The notes: generated from the letters alone by a model not told the origin. DNA of 64,000 nt from CAZRGV01 sp964599655 (GCA_964599655.1 CAZRGV010000004.1:31692-95691); one strand, 5' to 3'; counted from the stretch's first letter, positions 35,216 to 45,097 are shown. Made by a program: numbers and translations.

Positions 35216-36658
35216 ATGCGACGATACCCGTTCTTGATTGCGTTGATCCAGGGCGCCCTGGTGTTCGGGTTCGTGGTCCTGCTCCGCTCGGGGGCGATGC
35301 CGCTCGGGATACCCGGCGAGTGGACCTGGTCGCGATTGCCTGACGGCGTGGCCTGGACGGCCCTCGACAGGCTCAACGGGCTGGTCGGATTGTCGGCCTA
35401 TGCCGGCTTCGTCGCGATCGGCTGGCGGTCGCTCTCGTCGCGTTCGGGCCGTTGGCGGGAATCGGCATGGCTGGGTGGCCTGGCCCTCATGGCCGTGTTC
35501 GCACAGCTCGTGGTTCAGATCGCCGCGCCCGACGGATACGGCCTGACCAAGTGGACCTTCGCGCTGCATTCCAGCGGCTCCAGCGGGTATTACACGGTCG
35601 CACGCTCAAAAATGAACGATCCCTGGCGCTTCTGGGCCGAGTATCCGGAGTGGATCAAGGACCAGGACGCCTTGCACATCGGCACGCATCCGCCAGGGTT
35701 GTTTCTCTGGTCGCGTTCGATGTTGGGGCTGACGCGCTCGAATCCGGCGCTGGCCCACGGGATCGTCGGGTTCCTGCCGGGTTCGATTCGCGCCGGATTT
35801 CGTGAAATCCGACGATACGATCCCCTACCGGTTGCCGACCAGGCGGCCCTGACACTCACCGGCGCCTTGACCCTGATCGCCTGCGCCCTGACCGTCGTGC
35901 CGCTTTATGGCCTGGCGCGTTTGGCATTACCGGCGCCATCGGCCTGGGCCACGGCAAGCCTCTGGCCGCTGGTTCCCTCGGCGATCCTGTTCCAGCCGAC
36001 GGCCGACACCTTGTTTCCGCTGCTCGCGACGACCGCCCTGGCCCTGGCGATGTGCGACCGCTGGTTGACCTCGGCGGCTTCAGGTGTGGTCCTGGCCCTG
36101 GGAATGTTGCTGTCGCTGGCCTTCCTCGCGGTGGGACTGGTCGTGGCGATTGTGCTGGCGGCTTCGCCGAAGCCGGAGGTACGGCGCCGAGTGTTGATGA
36201 TCGGTGTGGTGGGTCTTGGTTTTCTGGCGGCGATGCTCGGTAGCTGGGCGATTTCGGGGGCCAATCCGTTCGTCATTTGGTGGTGGAATCAGAAGAACCA
36301 TGCGCGGTTTTACGTGGAATATCCCAGAAGTTACCTCGCTTGGAACCTGGCGAATCCGATCGAGTTGGCAGTGGGGCTCGGCTTGCCGATCGCGGTCTGG
36401 AGCTTGATCGGACTTCGACGGGCGCCTCGGGTCGTCTGGGCCACGCTCTTCGTGATCTGCCTGCTGCAACTGAGCGGTCGAAATCTCAGCGAAGTGGCCC
36501 GCCTCTGGTTACCACTGATGCCGCCGTTGCTGGTGTCGGCCGGTGGGGGCATGTCGCTTGTTGGCGGCCGAGCGGCCACACTCGCCACCACGATCGTCTT
36601 GCTCGGAACACAGACCTTGCTGCTCCAGGCGACGATCCAGGTGGTTTACGCGGTCTGA
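35216..36658 (+). CDS. polytopic membrane protein, possibly glycosyltransferase-like
   Basis: A 480-residue integral membrane protein with about 10-12 hydrophobic segments. The first extracytoplasmic loop contains APDGYGLTKW and SSGSSGYYTVARSKMNDP, and a later loop has DALHIGTHPPGLFLW, which recalls the lipid-linked GT-C glycosyltransferases (HPPL-type motif) of the PMT/ArnT class. C-terminal helices contain RNLSEVARLWLPLMPPLL. It is divergent from the MFS gene. The GT-C link is based on the HPPG motif and topology only, so substrate and activity are unknown. Confidence 0.7.
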   Translation: MRRYPFLIALIQGALVFGFVVLLRSGAMPLGIPGEWTWSRLPDGVAWTALDRLNGLVGLSAYAGFVAIGWRSLSSRSGRWRESAWLGGLALMAVFAQLVVQIAAPDGYGLTKWTFALHSSGSSGYYTVARSKMNDPWRFWAEYPEWIKDQDALHIGTHPPGLFLWSRSMLGLTRSNPALAHGIVGFLPGSIRAGFREIRRYDPLPVADQAALTLTGALTLIACALTVVPLYGLARLALPAPSAWATASLWPLVPSAILFQPTADTLFPLLATTALALAMCDRWLTSAASGVVLALGMLLSLAFLAVGLVVAIVLAASPKPEVRRRVLMIGVVGLGFLAAMLGSWAISGANPFVIWWWNQKNHARFYVEYPRSYLAWNLANPIELAVGLGLPIAVWSLIGLRRAPRVVWATLFVICLLQLSGRNLSEVARLWLPLMPPLLVSAGGGMSLVGGRAATLATTIVLLGTQTLLLQATIQVVYAV

Positions 36659-36717
36659 TTGAGCCTCGCCGGGTTCGTTGCCTACGGCATGGGCCGGAAG
36701 ACTCTTCCTACGGTCAG

Positions 36718-36812
36718 ATGGGCACCGACCACCGAACTCTTTTCCCCATTCGGAGTTCGGTGGGCGGTGCCCATCCTTACGAGAGATAACGGTTCCAGGC
36801 GATTCGGTCTCA
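36718..36812 (-). repeat. dispersed palindromic repeat, copy A (includes a stop codon)
   Basis: ATGGGCACCGACCACCGAACTC (22 nt at 36718) and its inverted partner at 36753-36774 match at 21 of 22 positions around a 13-nt loop. The block 36780-36812 after it is shared with copies B and C and ends in the stop codon of the SpoA-type gene. Read from that gene, the stop is followed by the conserved block and then the hairpin, as in a terminator. Confidence 0.75.
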
Positions 36813-38015
36813 GAGGAAGACGCTCGTCACCCGAACACCCAGCTCGGTATCGATTTGCACCAATTCCCCTCGCGCGACGAGCCGCCCGCCGGACGTCAGC
36901 TCGACGGGTTCTCGGGGATGCCGGCCGAGTTCGACCACGTCTCCGGCCTTCAGATCGGCCAGGCGTGCCAGAGGCAGACTGATCCGGCCCAGCTCGACAG
37001 TCAAGGTGACGGGGATATCCAGAGGGTCGACTGGAGAGTTTGGGGCCGCACCGAGGACGGACGGCGAGGGATCAGCCGGTTCGCTCATGACATGAATCTC
37101 CCTGGAACAGGATTCCCGGCGCGGCGGAGGATGGACAATGAGCCGGCCACCGCCCGACTCCGGTTCCGGCTCGGCGATGAGAACCCAGCGGAATCGCGTT
37201 TCGCGAAGCGTCAGCAACACCGGACCGCGAGGGCTCTGGGGCGTGCCTCGTAACGGCGCCCCGTGGATGGGCAAGACCCCTCCCGCCCGGAGGCTTCGAA
37301 GTCCCCTCCGCAGCGCGACCGTGCCGGTTTCGGCGCGCCAGTCGCTCGATAGCTCCCCAAGTTTGCCCTGGAAGGCGTCCTGGGTGAGGGTTCTTCGTGG
37401 CGCCGGTTCGGCCGACAGCCAACGCGCGGCCAGCGATTCCTCGACCCAGAGCCGGAGGGAGCCTTCGATCCTGCCAATCTTGCAGGGCCAACGGAGGGTG
37501 ATGATCGGGCCGAGTTCGCTGGTTTTGAACGGCTCGGGGCCGACTCGATCGAGAAAGAGGTCCCAGGCTCCCAGCGCGCCGGGACGCTCGGCCTGTCGGT
37601 CGAGGGTCCTGGCCAGGGCGAACGCGAGAATCCCCCACTCGACGGGCGTGACTTGGAGCCGTTCCTCGCCGTCAAAGCGCTCGAAACCCAGCAGGCGGTC
37701 GATGATGGCGTGCGCTAACGGGGTTTCGATCCCGATGGCAACCCGAGTGGCCAGTCGAGGCCAGGCGAACTGGGCGATCACGCCCGGTCGTTGCAATCCG
37801 GCGGCCCGCCAGGAGATTTCCGGGGGCCCTACCTGGAGGGTCAGGCCGATCGGATTCGTGAGCCAGTCGATCGCGGCGACCCAGAGGGGAACAGGCCCTT
37901 GCCGGGCCAGTCGGCCTTCCAGCCGGACCTGGCGGCCGTCGAGTTCTGGCAGCGGGCCCAACGGGCCCGACGTCACCTCCGGCGAAGGACTCGGTGCCAT
38001 CACATCGTGGCTCAC
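36810..38015 (-). CDS. SpoA-domain protein, SctQ/FliM-FliN-like
   Basis: A 401-residue protein with a C-terminal SpoA domain (DIPVTLTVELGRISLPLARL, LKAGDVVELGRH, LVARGELVQIDTELGVRV), the module of flagellar FliM/FliN and of the SctQ cytoplasmic ring of type III secretion. The N-terminal 300 residues are helical/mixed, with PIGLTLQVGPPEISWRAAG and FALARTLDRQAERPG, consistent with SctQ rather than short FliN. The GTG at 38015 overlaps the upstream stop (GTGA). No other secretion or flagellar gene is in the window. Its 3' end carries repeat copy A. Confidence 0.8.
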   Translation of the reverse strand: MSHDVMAPSPSPEVTSGPLGPLPELDGRQVRLEGRLARQGPVPLWVAAIDWLTNPIGLTLQVGPPEISWRAAGLQRPGVIAQFAWPRLATRVAIGIETPLAHAIIDRLLGFERFDGEERLQVTPVEWGILAFALARTLDRQAERPGALGAWDLFLDRVGPEPFKTSELGPIITLRWPCKIGRIEGSLRLWVEESLAARWLSAEPAPRRTLTQDAFQGKLGELSSDWRAETGTVALRRGLRSLRAGGVLPIHGAPLRGTPQSPRGPVLLTLRETRFRWVLIAEPEPESGGGRLIVHPPPRRESCSREIHVMSEPADPSPSVLGAAPNSPVDPLDIPVTLTVELGRISLPLARLADLKAGDVVELGRHPREPVELTSGGRLVARGELVQIDTELGVRVTSVFL

Positions 38016-38995
38016 GTCGTGATCACCTCGGGGGTTCCGGAATCGGGCCGATCCAGAGATTCCTCCCAGAGCAGCCTCTTCCGGGCGGCCCGGAATATCC
38101 GCTCTTCCCAGGCGACCAGCTCACGTCCGAACAGATGCGGGTTTTTCAAACTCATCCGGGACCGGAGAAATCTGGCCGCCGGGTATGGCAAGTGCTGCAA
38201 GGCCCAGCGAATCCGTCGCGGCTCGGCCGTGGTCATCAGGCGAGCGAAGGTGATCAGGCCGAGTCGTCGGAGGTCGGCCGCCGTGTGTTGGCCGATCCCC
38301 TGGTGATCGTCTCGGGCCACTCGAACGGCCCGAAGGTCGAGCGTTGTCCAATGCCTTCGAAAGTGCTCGAGCCGTTCTTCCTGATGCGGAGACAGCCCCG
38401 ACGGGGGCTCCACCTCGATCGCGGCCGTGTTCCCCTGGAGGGCATACGCCCACTTGGCAAGGCCCGTCGCCGCGATCAGCCTGGAGAGTGAACGGGAAGA
38501 CAGTTGGGAGATCGCCTCGATCACGGAAGGGTCATCCCGGCTCGTGTCGGGTCCGCCAATGAGCCGCTCGGACCAGAGCGAGAGGACCCATTGCAGGGCG
38601 TCGGGGTGGGGAGGATGGTCGGTCTGAAGCGCGTCGGGACCGAGTTCCAGCGCCGAGCGAACCGCCTCGCCGATCGGTTCGGGAGCGCGCGCCGCGACGA
38701 GGCGACGGACGGCCGGCGATTCGTCTTGCAAGGCGCGGACCCACCAGCTTGGATGGACGCGGGCCGGGTCGAAACGCGCCTCGGCGGCCTGCTCCTGGCG
38801 GAGAAGCTCCAGGGCGGACGCCGGATCGGTGCCTCGCGTGAGTTCCGAAGCCCAGGCCGCCCGGAGCCGGTCACGCCAATCAGGGGTGAAGCGGTCCCAG
38901 ATCCGCTCGCGATCCGGGCCTCCCCAGGCGATCCGCGCGCGTGCCAGCGTCAGGTCGCCGGTGTCAAACGTCGACGAGGATACGGCATCGGGCAC
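38012..38995 (-). CDS. hypothetical protein coupled to the SpoA protein
   Basis: A 327-residue helical protein of unknown family. The GTG at 38995 is preceded by CGGAGA with 6-nt spacing and encodes VPDAVSSSTFDTGDL. The sequence is rich in Arg, Leu and Ala with helical repeats (AVRRLVAARAPEP, AISQLSSRSLSRLIAATG, LQHLPYPAARFLRSRM) and ends in KRLLWEESLDRP. The stop overlaps the SpoA gene start by 4 nt, so the two are made together. By position it could be an SctK- or SctL-like sorting-platform partner; sequence similarity for this was not recognised. Confidence 0.62.
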   Translation of the reverse strand: MPDAVSSSTFDTGDLTLARARIAWGGPDRERIWDRFTPDWRDRLRAAWASELTRGTDPASALELLRQEQAAEARFDPARVHPSWWVRALQDESPAVRRLVAARAPEPIGEAVRSALELGPDALQTDHPPHPDALQWVLSLWSERLIGGPDTSRDDPSVIEAISQLSSRSLSRLIAATGLAKWAYALQGNTAAIEVEPPSGLSPHQEERLEHFRRHWTTLDLRAVRVARDDHQGIGQHTAADLRRLGLITFARLMTTAEPRRIRWALQHLPYPAARFLRSRMSLKNPHLFGRELVAWEERIFRAARKRLLWEESLDRPDSGTPEVITT

Positions 38996-39047
38996 GGGGG
39001 ATCTCCGGCGGAAACCCTGATTCGTCGAAACCGCGAAACACCAGTCC

Positions 39048-39833
39048 TCAACGCGACGTGTCGGACGCCCGTTCGCGAAACCGCTTGATCCACACAAGCC
39101 GTCGGCCGTCCTCGTCATGGCGAACCGCGTCGTACGACTCGTTCCAGGTCCGGCGCAGGTCCTCTTCGAGGAGCGGCCGCCCCCACCCTTCAAGCCAACC
39201 GGGTTGGTCCGAGACGGCCAGGGTCAGACCGTCGGGTTCGAGGTGGTATTCGACCACGGCGGTCGGATGTGGCTGGCCCGACGCCTGGACGACGCCACGG
39301 ACGATCTGCAAGGTCGAATCGACGATCGAGGCGACCTGCTCGCCGTCGGGAGCGTGCCCCACCACCAGAGACCGGAGTTTCGAGGACTGGTGGAGGAAGC
39401 GGTTCTCATCGTCATCGAGCGGGATCTGTCCGACCTGGGAGCGTCCCGCCGCCTGCTTGCTCCAGGCCCTGGCTCCGCTCAACGCCTGGAAAATCTGGTC
39501 GGGCGTATACGGTTTGGGGACGAAGTCATTGGCGCCCGCCTCGTAGCTGTCCGCGCGGTTGCGGTCGGCCAGCCTCGCGGTGATGACCACGATGGGAATC
39601 AGACTGGTCCGCGCCTGAGACTTCAAGGCGCGGCAAACGTCGAGCCCGTGAATGTCGGGCAGCATCAGGTCGAGGAAGACAACGTCGGGTCGTTCTTGCC
39701 GGGCGAGCGCGATCGCCTCGGCACCGGTCAGCGCCGAGTGGGTCTGATAGCCGCGGAGCTGGACCAGCATCGAGAGCAGCTTGTTGGCCTCGGGCTCATC
39801 GTCGACGATCAGGGCGGTCGGCATCAGCGGCAT
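39048..39833 (-). CDS. response regulator with a C-terminal unknown domain
   Basis: A 261-residue protein. The N-terminal receiver domain has the acidic pair in ALIVDDEPEANK, the phosphoacceptor Asp55 in VVFLDLMLPDIHG, and the conserved Lys in FVPKPYTPDQI. The C-terminal 130 residues contain SSKLRSLVVGHAPDGEQV and TAVVEYHLEPDGLTLAVSD, which look like a degenerate kinase-type ATPase fold, without a recognised DNA-binding domain. It is the last of four signalling genes in a row, directly before the SpoA pair, with which it may be co-transcribed. Confidence 0.82.
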   Translation of the reverse strand: MPLMPTALIVDDEPEANKLLSMLVQLRGYQTHSALTGAEAIALARQERPDVVFLDLMLPDIHGLDVCRALKSQARTSLIPIVVITARLADRNRADSYEAGANDFVPKPYTPDQIFQALSGARAWSKQAAGRSQVGQIPLDDDENRFLHQSSKLRSLVVGHAPDGEQVASIVDSTLQIVRGVVQASGQPHPTAVVEYHLEPDGLTLAVSDQPGWLEGWGRPLLEEDLRRTWNESYDAVRHDEDGRRLVWIKRFRERASDTSR

Positions 39834-39895
39834 CCTCGAGCCTTGGGGCGCTCGATCTTCTTATTCACAAGAGACGGGGAACGACGCAGCATTCT

Positions 39896-41173
39896 TCATT
39901 CCGTTCCAAGAGTGTCGCCGGAACGTTTGGGAGACGCCTCACGAAAATGATAGTCTAGCACGGAGGACGATTCGGGTCGCGGTCGTCGTGGCAGGTAAAC
40001 CGTGACGCAGGTCCCCTCGCCGGGACAACTCCGCGCCTCGATCCGTCCGCCATGGAGGGCGACGAACTTCTTGACCAAACTCAGACCAAGCCCCAGGCCG
40101 CGCTTTCCAAAGCCGAAATCCCCCGAGGAATGTCGCGTGGGATCAAAGTCGGTGAAAAACGGCTGAAACAGGTAATCCAACGCCCGAGGTTCGAGACCGA
40201 TCCCCTTGTCGGTCACCTCGATGACCGCCTCCTCGCTCCCATCGGATTGCGGCGAAAGTCGCGCCGAGACCGAAAGCTCGCCCCCATCGGGGGTGAATTT
40301 GATCGCGTTCGTCAGCAAGTTGGTCGTGATGTCGCGCACCTTGTCGGGATCGACGTGGAAATGGTCGAGTGTGTCGGGAATCGACACCTCCAGGCGCAGG
40401 AATCGCGATTCCACGAAGGGTCGGAGCTGGTCGACGACGCCGCGCAATAACGCGGCGAGATCCACCTCCTGGACGCGGAGCGATTGACGGAAGTCGCTAG
40501 CCTGGACAAGTTTGAGCATGGTCGTCACGAGCCGGGCGAGCTGCCGGGCCGATTCCGACAGTTGCGCGATCATGTCGCGCTCTCGAGGCTCCCGATCGGG
40601 GTTCACGAGCTTCAAGAGCTCGCTAAGTCCCTGAATGATCGTGATCGGTGTGTTGAACTCGTGGCTGGCGACTTCGAGAAAGACGGTCTTCAGCTCGTTC
40701 GCCTCGGCCAGCTCGCGGTTGGCTTCGAGGAGTCGAGCGTTCGCCGATTGGAGTTCCCCCAGCAACCGGCGACGCTCGGCCAGCAGCTCATACTGATCGG
40801 CGGCCTGGCGGACCACCGATTCGAGTTCGTCGGGATCCCAGGGCTTGAGCAGGTAACGGAAAATTCCACCCTGGTTGACCGCCTTGACGACCGCGTGAAT
40901 CTCGGCGTAGCCAGTAAAAAGCAGGCGAATGGCCTCGGGGCGGATCTGTCGGGCGCGCCCGAGCAACTCGTCGCCGCTCATGCCGGGCATTCGCTGATCG
41001 GTCAGGATGACCTGGACCTCCTCGCGGCCGAGAATCTCGAGGGCCTCCGCGCCACTGGTCGCGGTCAGGACGCGATACTCGTGGCGGAACAGGTGCCTGA
41101 GGCTTTCGAGCACGTCGGGCTCGTCGTCGACAATCAGCAGGGTGGGTCTTGGCTTGGGATCGATACTCATCAT
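39896..41173 (-). CDS. receiver-histidine kinase hybrid
   Basis: A 425-residue cytoplasmic protein. The receiver domain comes first (Asp59 in ILTDQRMPGMSG, Lys in YLLKPWDP), then a coiled coil (about 125-160), then a HisKA domain with phosphoacceptor His171 in LEVASHEFNTPITIIQ, and an HATPase domain (DITTNLLTNAIKFTPDGG, VTDKGIGLEPRA, KRGLGLGLSLVKKF). It has no transmembrane or PAS segment, so it is driven by phosphate from another kinase. ATGs at 41173 and 41170 are adjacent; no strong Shine-Dalgarno sequence is visible. Confidence 0.88.
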   Translation of the reverse strand: MMSIDPKPRPTLLIVDDEPDVLESLRHLFRHEYRVLTATSGAEALEILGREEVQVILTDQRMPGMSGDELLGRARQIRPEAIRLLFTGYAEIHAVVKAVNQGGIFRYLLKPWDPDELESVVRQAADQYELLAERRRLLGELQSANARLLEANRELAEANELKTVFLEVASHEFNTPITIIQGLSELLKLVNPDREPRERDMIAQLSESARQLARLVTTMLKLVQASDFRQSLRVQEVDLAALLRGVVDQLRPFVESRFLRLEVSIPDTLDHFHVDPDKVRDITTNLLTNAIKFTPDGGELSVSARLSPQSDGSEEAVIEVTDKGIGLEPRALDYLFQPFFTDFDPTRHSSGDFGFGKRGLGLGLSLVKKFVALHGGRIEARSCPGEGTCVTVYLPRRPRPESSSVLDYHFREASPKRSGDTLGTE

Positions 41174-41236
41174 TCGGAGGGCAAGGGATCCTTGGGGACG
41201 CCGAGCGCGGTCGGCCAATCGCGCGGGTCGAACGGT

Positions 41237-41740
41237 TCACACGCTGGCGGGCAGTGTTCCGCCGAGCCGCCGGACCTCGGATTCGAGGTCGCTGACGCGC
41301 GTTTGAAGCTGCCGTAACTCGGCACGAAGTCGGTCGCTTTCCTCGTCCGAGGCGATGAGCCGGTCGTACTCCGCGGCCGCCTGACGAACGGCGTCCAGGA
41401 GATCTTCGGGTTGCCAGGGCTTTTTCAAAAACTGGTAAATATGTCCCTGATTGATCGCCGCGATGATCGATTCCAGGTCGGCGAAGCCCGTGTAAAGCAG
41501 GCGGACCGCATGCGGATTGCCAGCCTTGACCTTGGCGAGCAGCTCGACCCCCGTAATGCGGGGCATCCGCTGATCAGTCATGATAATATGAACTTCTTCT
41601 TGCTGCATCAGCTGAATTCCCTCCTGGGCGCTGTGGGCCTTCAGGACGCGGAATTCCCGGCGTAACAGGTCGTACACCGAATCGCAAACATCGGGTTCGT
41701 CGTCGACGACGAGCAGGCAGTGCTTTTGTGGCTGACTCAT
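41237..41740 (-). CDS. response regulator with coiled-coil tail
   Basis: A 167-residue protein. The receiver domain has LLVVDDEPDVCD, Asp56 in IIMTDQRMPRITG, and the Lys in QFLKKPWQPEDLL. The C-terminal 45 residues are a coiled coil (SDRLRAELRQLQTRVSDLE). There is no output domain, so it is likely a phosphate relay or a scaffold. The receiver closely resembles that of the next gene (DQRMP, RLLYTGFAD), which suggests duplication. Confidence 0.87.
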   Translation of the reverse strand: MSQPQKHCLLVVDDEPDVCDSVYDLLRREFRVLKAHSAQEGIQLMQQEEVHIIMTDQRMPRITGVELLAKVKAGNPHAVRLLYTGFADLESIIAAINQGHIYQFLKKPWQPEDLLDAVRQAAAEYDRLIASDEESDRLRAELRQLQTRVSDLESEVRRLGGTLPASV

Positions 41741-41871
41741 GGTTACGGGGAGGCTCCAGGGTCAGAGAATCTCGGCTGTCGGGGCATCCCGGGCCTGGCC
41801 GGCACCCGAACGTCGCGAAGGGGGGGATTCAGGCGGATCGTCTCTATCATGACGACCGGTTCGGGCCGTCG

Positions 41872-44405
41872 TCAAACGGACTCGACCGTCTTCGACGAGT
41901 GAGGATGGATCCGTTGCACCGGGAGGACGACGCGGAACGTGGCTCCCTGGCCGGGTTCTCCCTCGACCTCGATCCGGCCGCCGTGACCATGGATGATTCC
42001 GTGGGAGATGGCGAGACCAAGGCCGGTTCCCACGCCGACCGGCTTGGTGGTGTAAAACGGGTCGAACAGTCTGGGGATCGACGCGGGGTCGATTCCGCAG
42101 CCGTTATCCTGAATCTCGACGATTTGCGTGCCCGGGTGATTGTGGATGGTGATCCGAATCTGATTTCCCTCGGCGCGATGGGTCTCCTCGATCGCCTGAA
42201 CCGCGTTGACGAGGAGATTCAGGAAGACCTGGCTGATCTGGGCGGGAACGCAGGCGATCTTCGGCAAGGGGCCTGGTTCCCCTTTTTGCTCGACGACAAC
42301 CTTGATGTGCGCGCGCTTGGTCTGGGCATGGACCATGTCCAGCGCGTTGTCGATCAGGTCCGCCAGCGACGCGGGCTCGAGGTTCGTGGGGGACGTTCGC
42401 GCCAGGCCTCGAAGCGTTTGCACGATGTTGGCGACGCGCTGGACCCCCTCTCGGGTCCGCGAAATCATCCGGCCGAGGTTGTCGCGGACATAGGCCCAGT
42501 CGAGTTCCTCGGCGATCGCCTTGACCTTCGCGGCCACGTCGGGCGCGACCTGATCGAGCCGCTCGCCGGCCGATTCGTAGGCCGAGACCAGGGACAGAAT
42601 GCCCTGCAAGTCGCGTTCGAGGACGGCGAGGTTGTTGGCGATGTAGGAGAGGGGGTTGTTGATCTCATGCGCCACGCCGGCCGAAAGCAGGCCGATCGAC
42701 GCGAGTTTCTCGGAGCGCATGACCATCTCGCGCATCTGATTCCGCTCGGTCAGGTCGCGAATCGAGCCGATGAACTGGATCTGGCCGGCCAGGTCGACGG
42801 CGTTGAGCGAGAGCTCGAGGTTGAATTCCTCGCCCGATTTGCGACGCCCTCGGAGTTCGACGGTGCGCCCGACGACGCGAGGCTCTCGCGTTTCCAGATA
42901 GTGGCGGAAGCCCCGTTCGTGATGGGGACGCAAGCTTTCCGGCATCAGGACCGTGATGGGTTTGCCGAGCACCTCGCTGGCCTCGTAACCGAAGGTTCGC
43001 ACGGCCGCCGGGTTGAACAGAGTGATCTCGCCCGACTCACTGGCGACGATCACGGCGTCGAGCAACGACTCGGTCATCTGGCGGTAACGCGCTTCCGAAC
43101 GGGTCAGCTCCCGGTTCTTGGCCTCCATCTCGCGGGCGTACTGCATCTGCGCCTCGGCGAACTGGCGGCGCGTTTCCTCGAGCGCCTTGCGCTCGGTGAT
43201 GTCGCGAATGACGGCCAGAACGGCCGTCTGGTTCTCGTATTGGATTGTGGATGTGCTGATATCGACGGGAATCAGGCGGCCGTCCTTGGTGCGGTGCCGA
43301 CCCTCGCACGAGAGGCGTCCGAGGCGGAGCTGAGTTTCCAGGCGGTCTTCGAAGCCGACGGAGAAGTCTGGGGCGTCGATATCGAGGGTGTTGAGCCGAA
43401 GGAACTCCTCGTGCGTGTAGCCGAGCTTGCGGCTGGCGGCGGGGTTGGCGTCGAGGATGCGGCCTTCCAGGTCATGCACGAAGACCGCGTCCTCGATGCC
43501 TTCGAAGAGGGCTCGCAGGCGGCGCTCGGAGGCGACCAGCGCGGCCTCGGTCCGCTTGCGGTGGGTGACGTCCTGAACCGTGCTTCGAATCCGGACGACC
43601 TGGCCGTTTTCGTCCCGTTCCAGGCGGTTTTCGACCGCGAGGATCAACTCGCGACCGTCCTTGGTGAGGTAGGGCCGCTCGGCCGACATCACCGGAGAGT
43701 CGCCCTGAATGCGCTCGAGCACGGCCTGTCGGGCCTCGTCGCGGGCGTCGGGCCGGATGAACTCGAAGATCGGCCGGCCGATCATCTCCTCGGGGGTGTA
43801 GCCGAGCAATTCGCACTCGGTCTTGTTCACGCTTTGAATGATTCCGTGCGTGTCGATCACATGGTAGCCGAAGGGGGCTTCGTCGTAGAGGGTTCGGAAC
43901 CGTTCCTCGCTGAGGCGCAGCGCCCGCTCGGCGCGCTTTCGCTCGGTGATGTCGGTGACGAAGGCGTAGGTGCCTCGGATCTGGCCTTGCTCGTCGCGGT
44001 CGAAGTCGACCACGAGGGAAACCGGGATCTTCCGGCCGTCGCGGTGGAGGTACTCTTTTTCGTAGCGTTGCGCTTGCCCGGTTTGTTGAAGTTTTTCGAG
44101 AAACTCGGTCGTTGTCGATCGCCAGCCTGGCGGCGTGATGTCGTCGAGAGTCCGGCCGACGAGCTCGTCGGCCGAGTCGCCGAGCATGCGGGCGAAGGCC
44201 TGGTTGACGTGAGTGATCCGGCGTTCGAGGTCGGTCGAGATGAACGGCTGGCTGGTCTGGTNNNNNNNNNNAACCGGGCGAATCGGTCTCGTGTCTGGGC
44301 ATCGATCCCGGGAGCTTCCTCGGGCGGGTCGGCCTGACTCGCGGCTTCGGCGGTTCCTTCGCGGCCGTGAACGAGGGGATGGGCGGGGCTCCGGGGCCAC
44401 TCCAC
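41872..44405 (-). CDS. multi-PAS sensor histidine kinase, with an assembly gap
   Basis: A kinase of about 840 residues. At least four PAS domains (FISTDLERRITHVNQAFARM, GYHVIDTHGIIQSVNKTE, AVFVHDLEGRILDANPAA, AVIVASESGEITLFNPAA), several PAC stretches (TDITERKRAERAL, RDITERKALEET), then HisKA (SIGLLSAGVAHEINNPLSY, His in AHEINNPL) and HATPase (LLNLLVNAVQA-like and GVGTGLGLAISHGI). It has no transmembrane segment. The GTG at 44405 is preceded by GAGGA. The short N-terminus and the first PAS domain are in different frames across 10 Ns at 44262-44271. It heads the signalling run. Confidence 0.88.
44262..44271. other. assembly gap (10 N) that shifts the kinase frame
   Basis: The GTG-started N-terminus (ends TRDRFAR) and the first PAS domain (starts QTSQPF) are in different frames. 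The 10 Ns are therefore nominal. Confidence 0.85.
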
Positions 44406-44588
44406 GTTGGGTCGTTCCTCAGCATGCGGGGGGTCTGGCTGTGTAACGTAACGCGCGTCTCCAGAGCCATTCCGAGAGGGCTCGGAACCTTACCCGATTC
44501 AGAGCGATCACGGACCGGGTCTCGGTGACGGACCGGGCAGGAATGTCGGACGCCCAGCCCCGGCTGCTCTTGACCGCTCGGGTTGAGG

Positions 44589-44618
44589 TTACGACGATGC
44601 CTTCAGACTCATTATAGA
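44589..44618 (+). promoter_or_regulatory. possible promoter upstream of the ferredoxin gene
   Basis: TTACGA (44589-44594) and TATAGA (44613-44618) are 18 nt apart. They lie about 80 nt before the ferredoxin start, in the region between divergent genes. Confidence 0.35.
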
Positions 44619-44695
44619 AAGTTCGACCGCGGCCCGGAACGACATACCCACTCGACGCGATCACTTCGGGCGACCCTCTTGACTCGGATGGTCTC

Positions 44696-45097
44696 ATGCC
44701 GGCATTTACCCACCATGTTTTTGTCTGTGGCAACGTCCGTGAACCCGGTCACAAGCGAGGTTGCTGCGATCCGGAGGGCCATCAGGCCCTGCGCGACGCG
44801 TTCAAAAAGGAATTAAAGAAAGCCGGCTTTGGTCCCCTGGCCAGGGCCAACCATGCGGGTTGTCTCGACCAGTGCGAGCACGGACCAACCGTGGTGATCT
44901 ATCCGCAAGGCATTTGGTACGGTCGGGTTCGGGTGGAGGATGTTCCTCGGATCGTGGCCAGGACGCTCGTGGCCGGCGAGATTCTCAACGACCTGCTCAT
45001 CGCCGACTCGTGCTTGAATAACCCCGCTTGCCCACACCGTGCGAAGAACGATTCAAACGATCGTGGAGACGGTTCGTGGCCGAACTCTTGCCAGTGA
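44696..45097 (+). CDS. (2Fe-2S) ferredoxin domain protein
   Basis: A 133-residue thioredoxin-like (2Fe-2S) ferredoxin. Cys11 (HVFVCGNVRE), Cys23/24 (KRGCCDPEG) and Cys56/Cys60 (HAGCLDQCEHGPTVV) are the candidate ligands. The fold is complete by about residue 100 (RIVARTLVAG), and the tail carries two further Cys. It is cytoplasmic and an electron carrier; its partner is unknown. It overlaps the start of panC by 22 nt, so the two may be translated together. Confidence 0.85.
   Translation: MPAFTHHVFVCGNVREPGHKRGCCDPEGHQALRDAFKKELKKAGFGPLARANHAGCLDQCEHGPTVVIYPQGIWYGRVRVEDVPRIVARTLVAGEILNDLLIADSCLNNPACPHRAKNDSNDRGDGSWPNSCQ

Noticed and set aside
41728..44337. 869-codon open frame on the plus strand opposite the PAS kinase
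   Set aside because: It is the antisense shadow of the GC-rich kinase gene; the minus strand shows clear PAS, HisKA and HATPase motifs.
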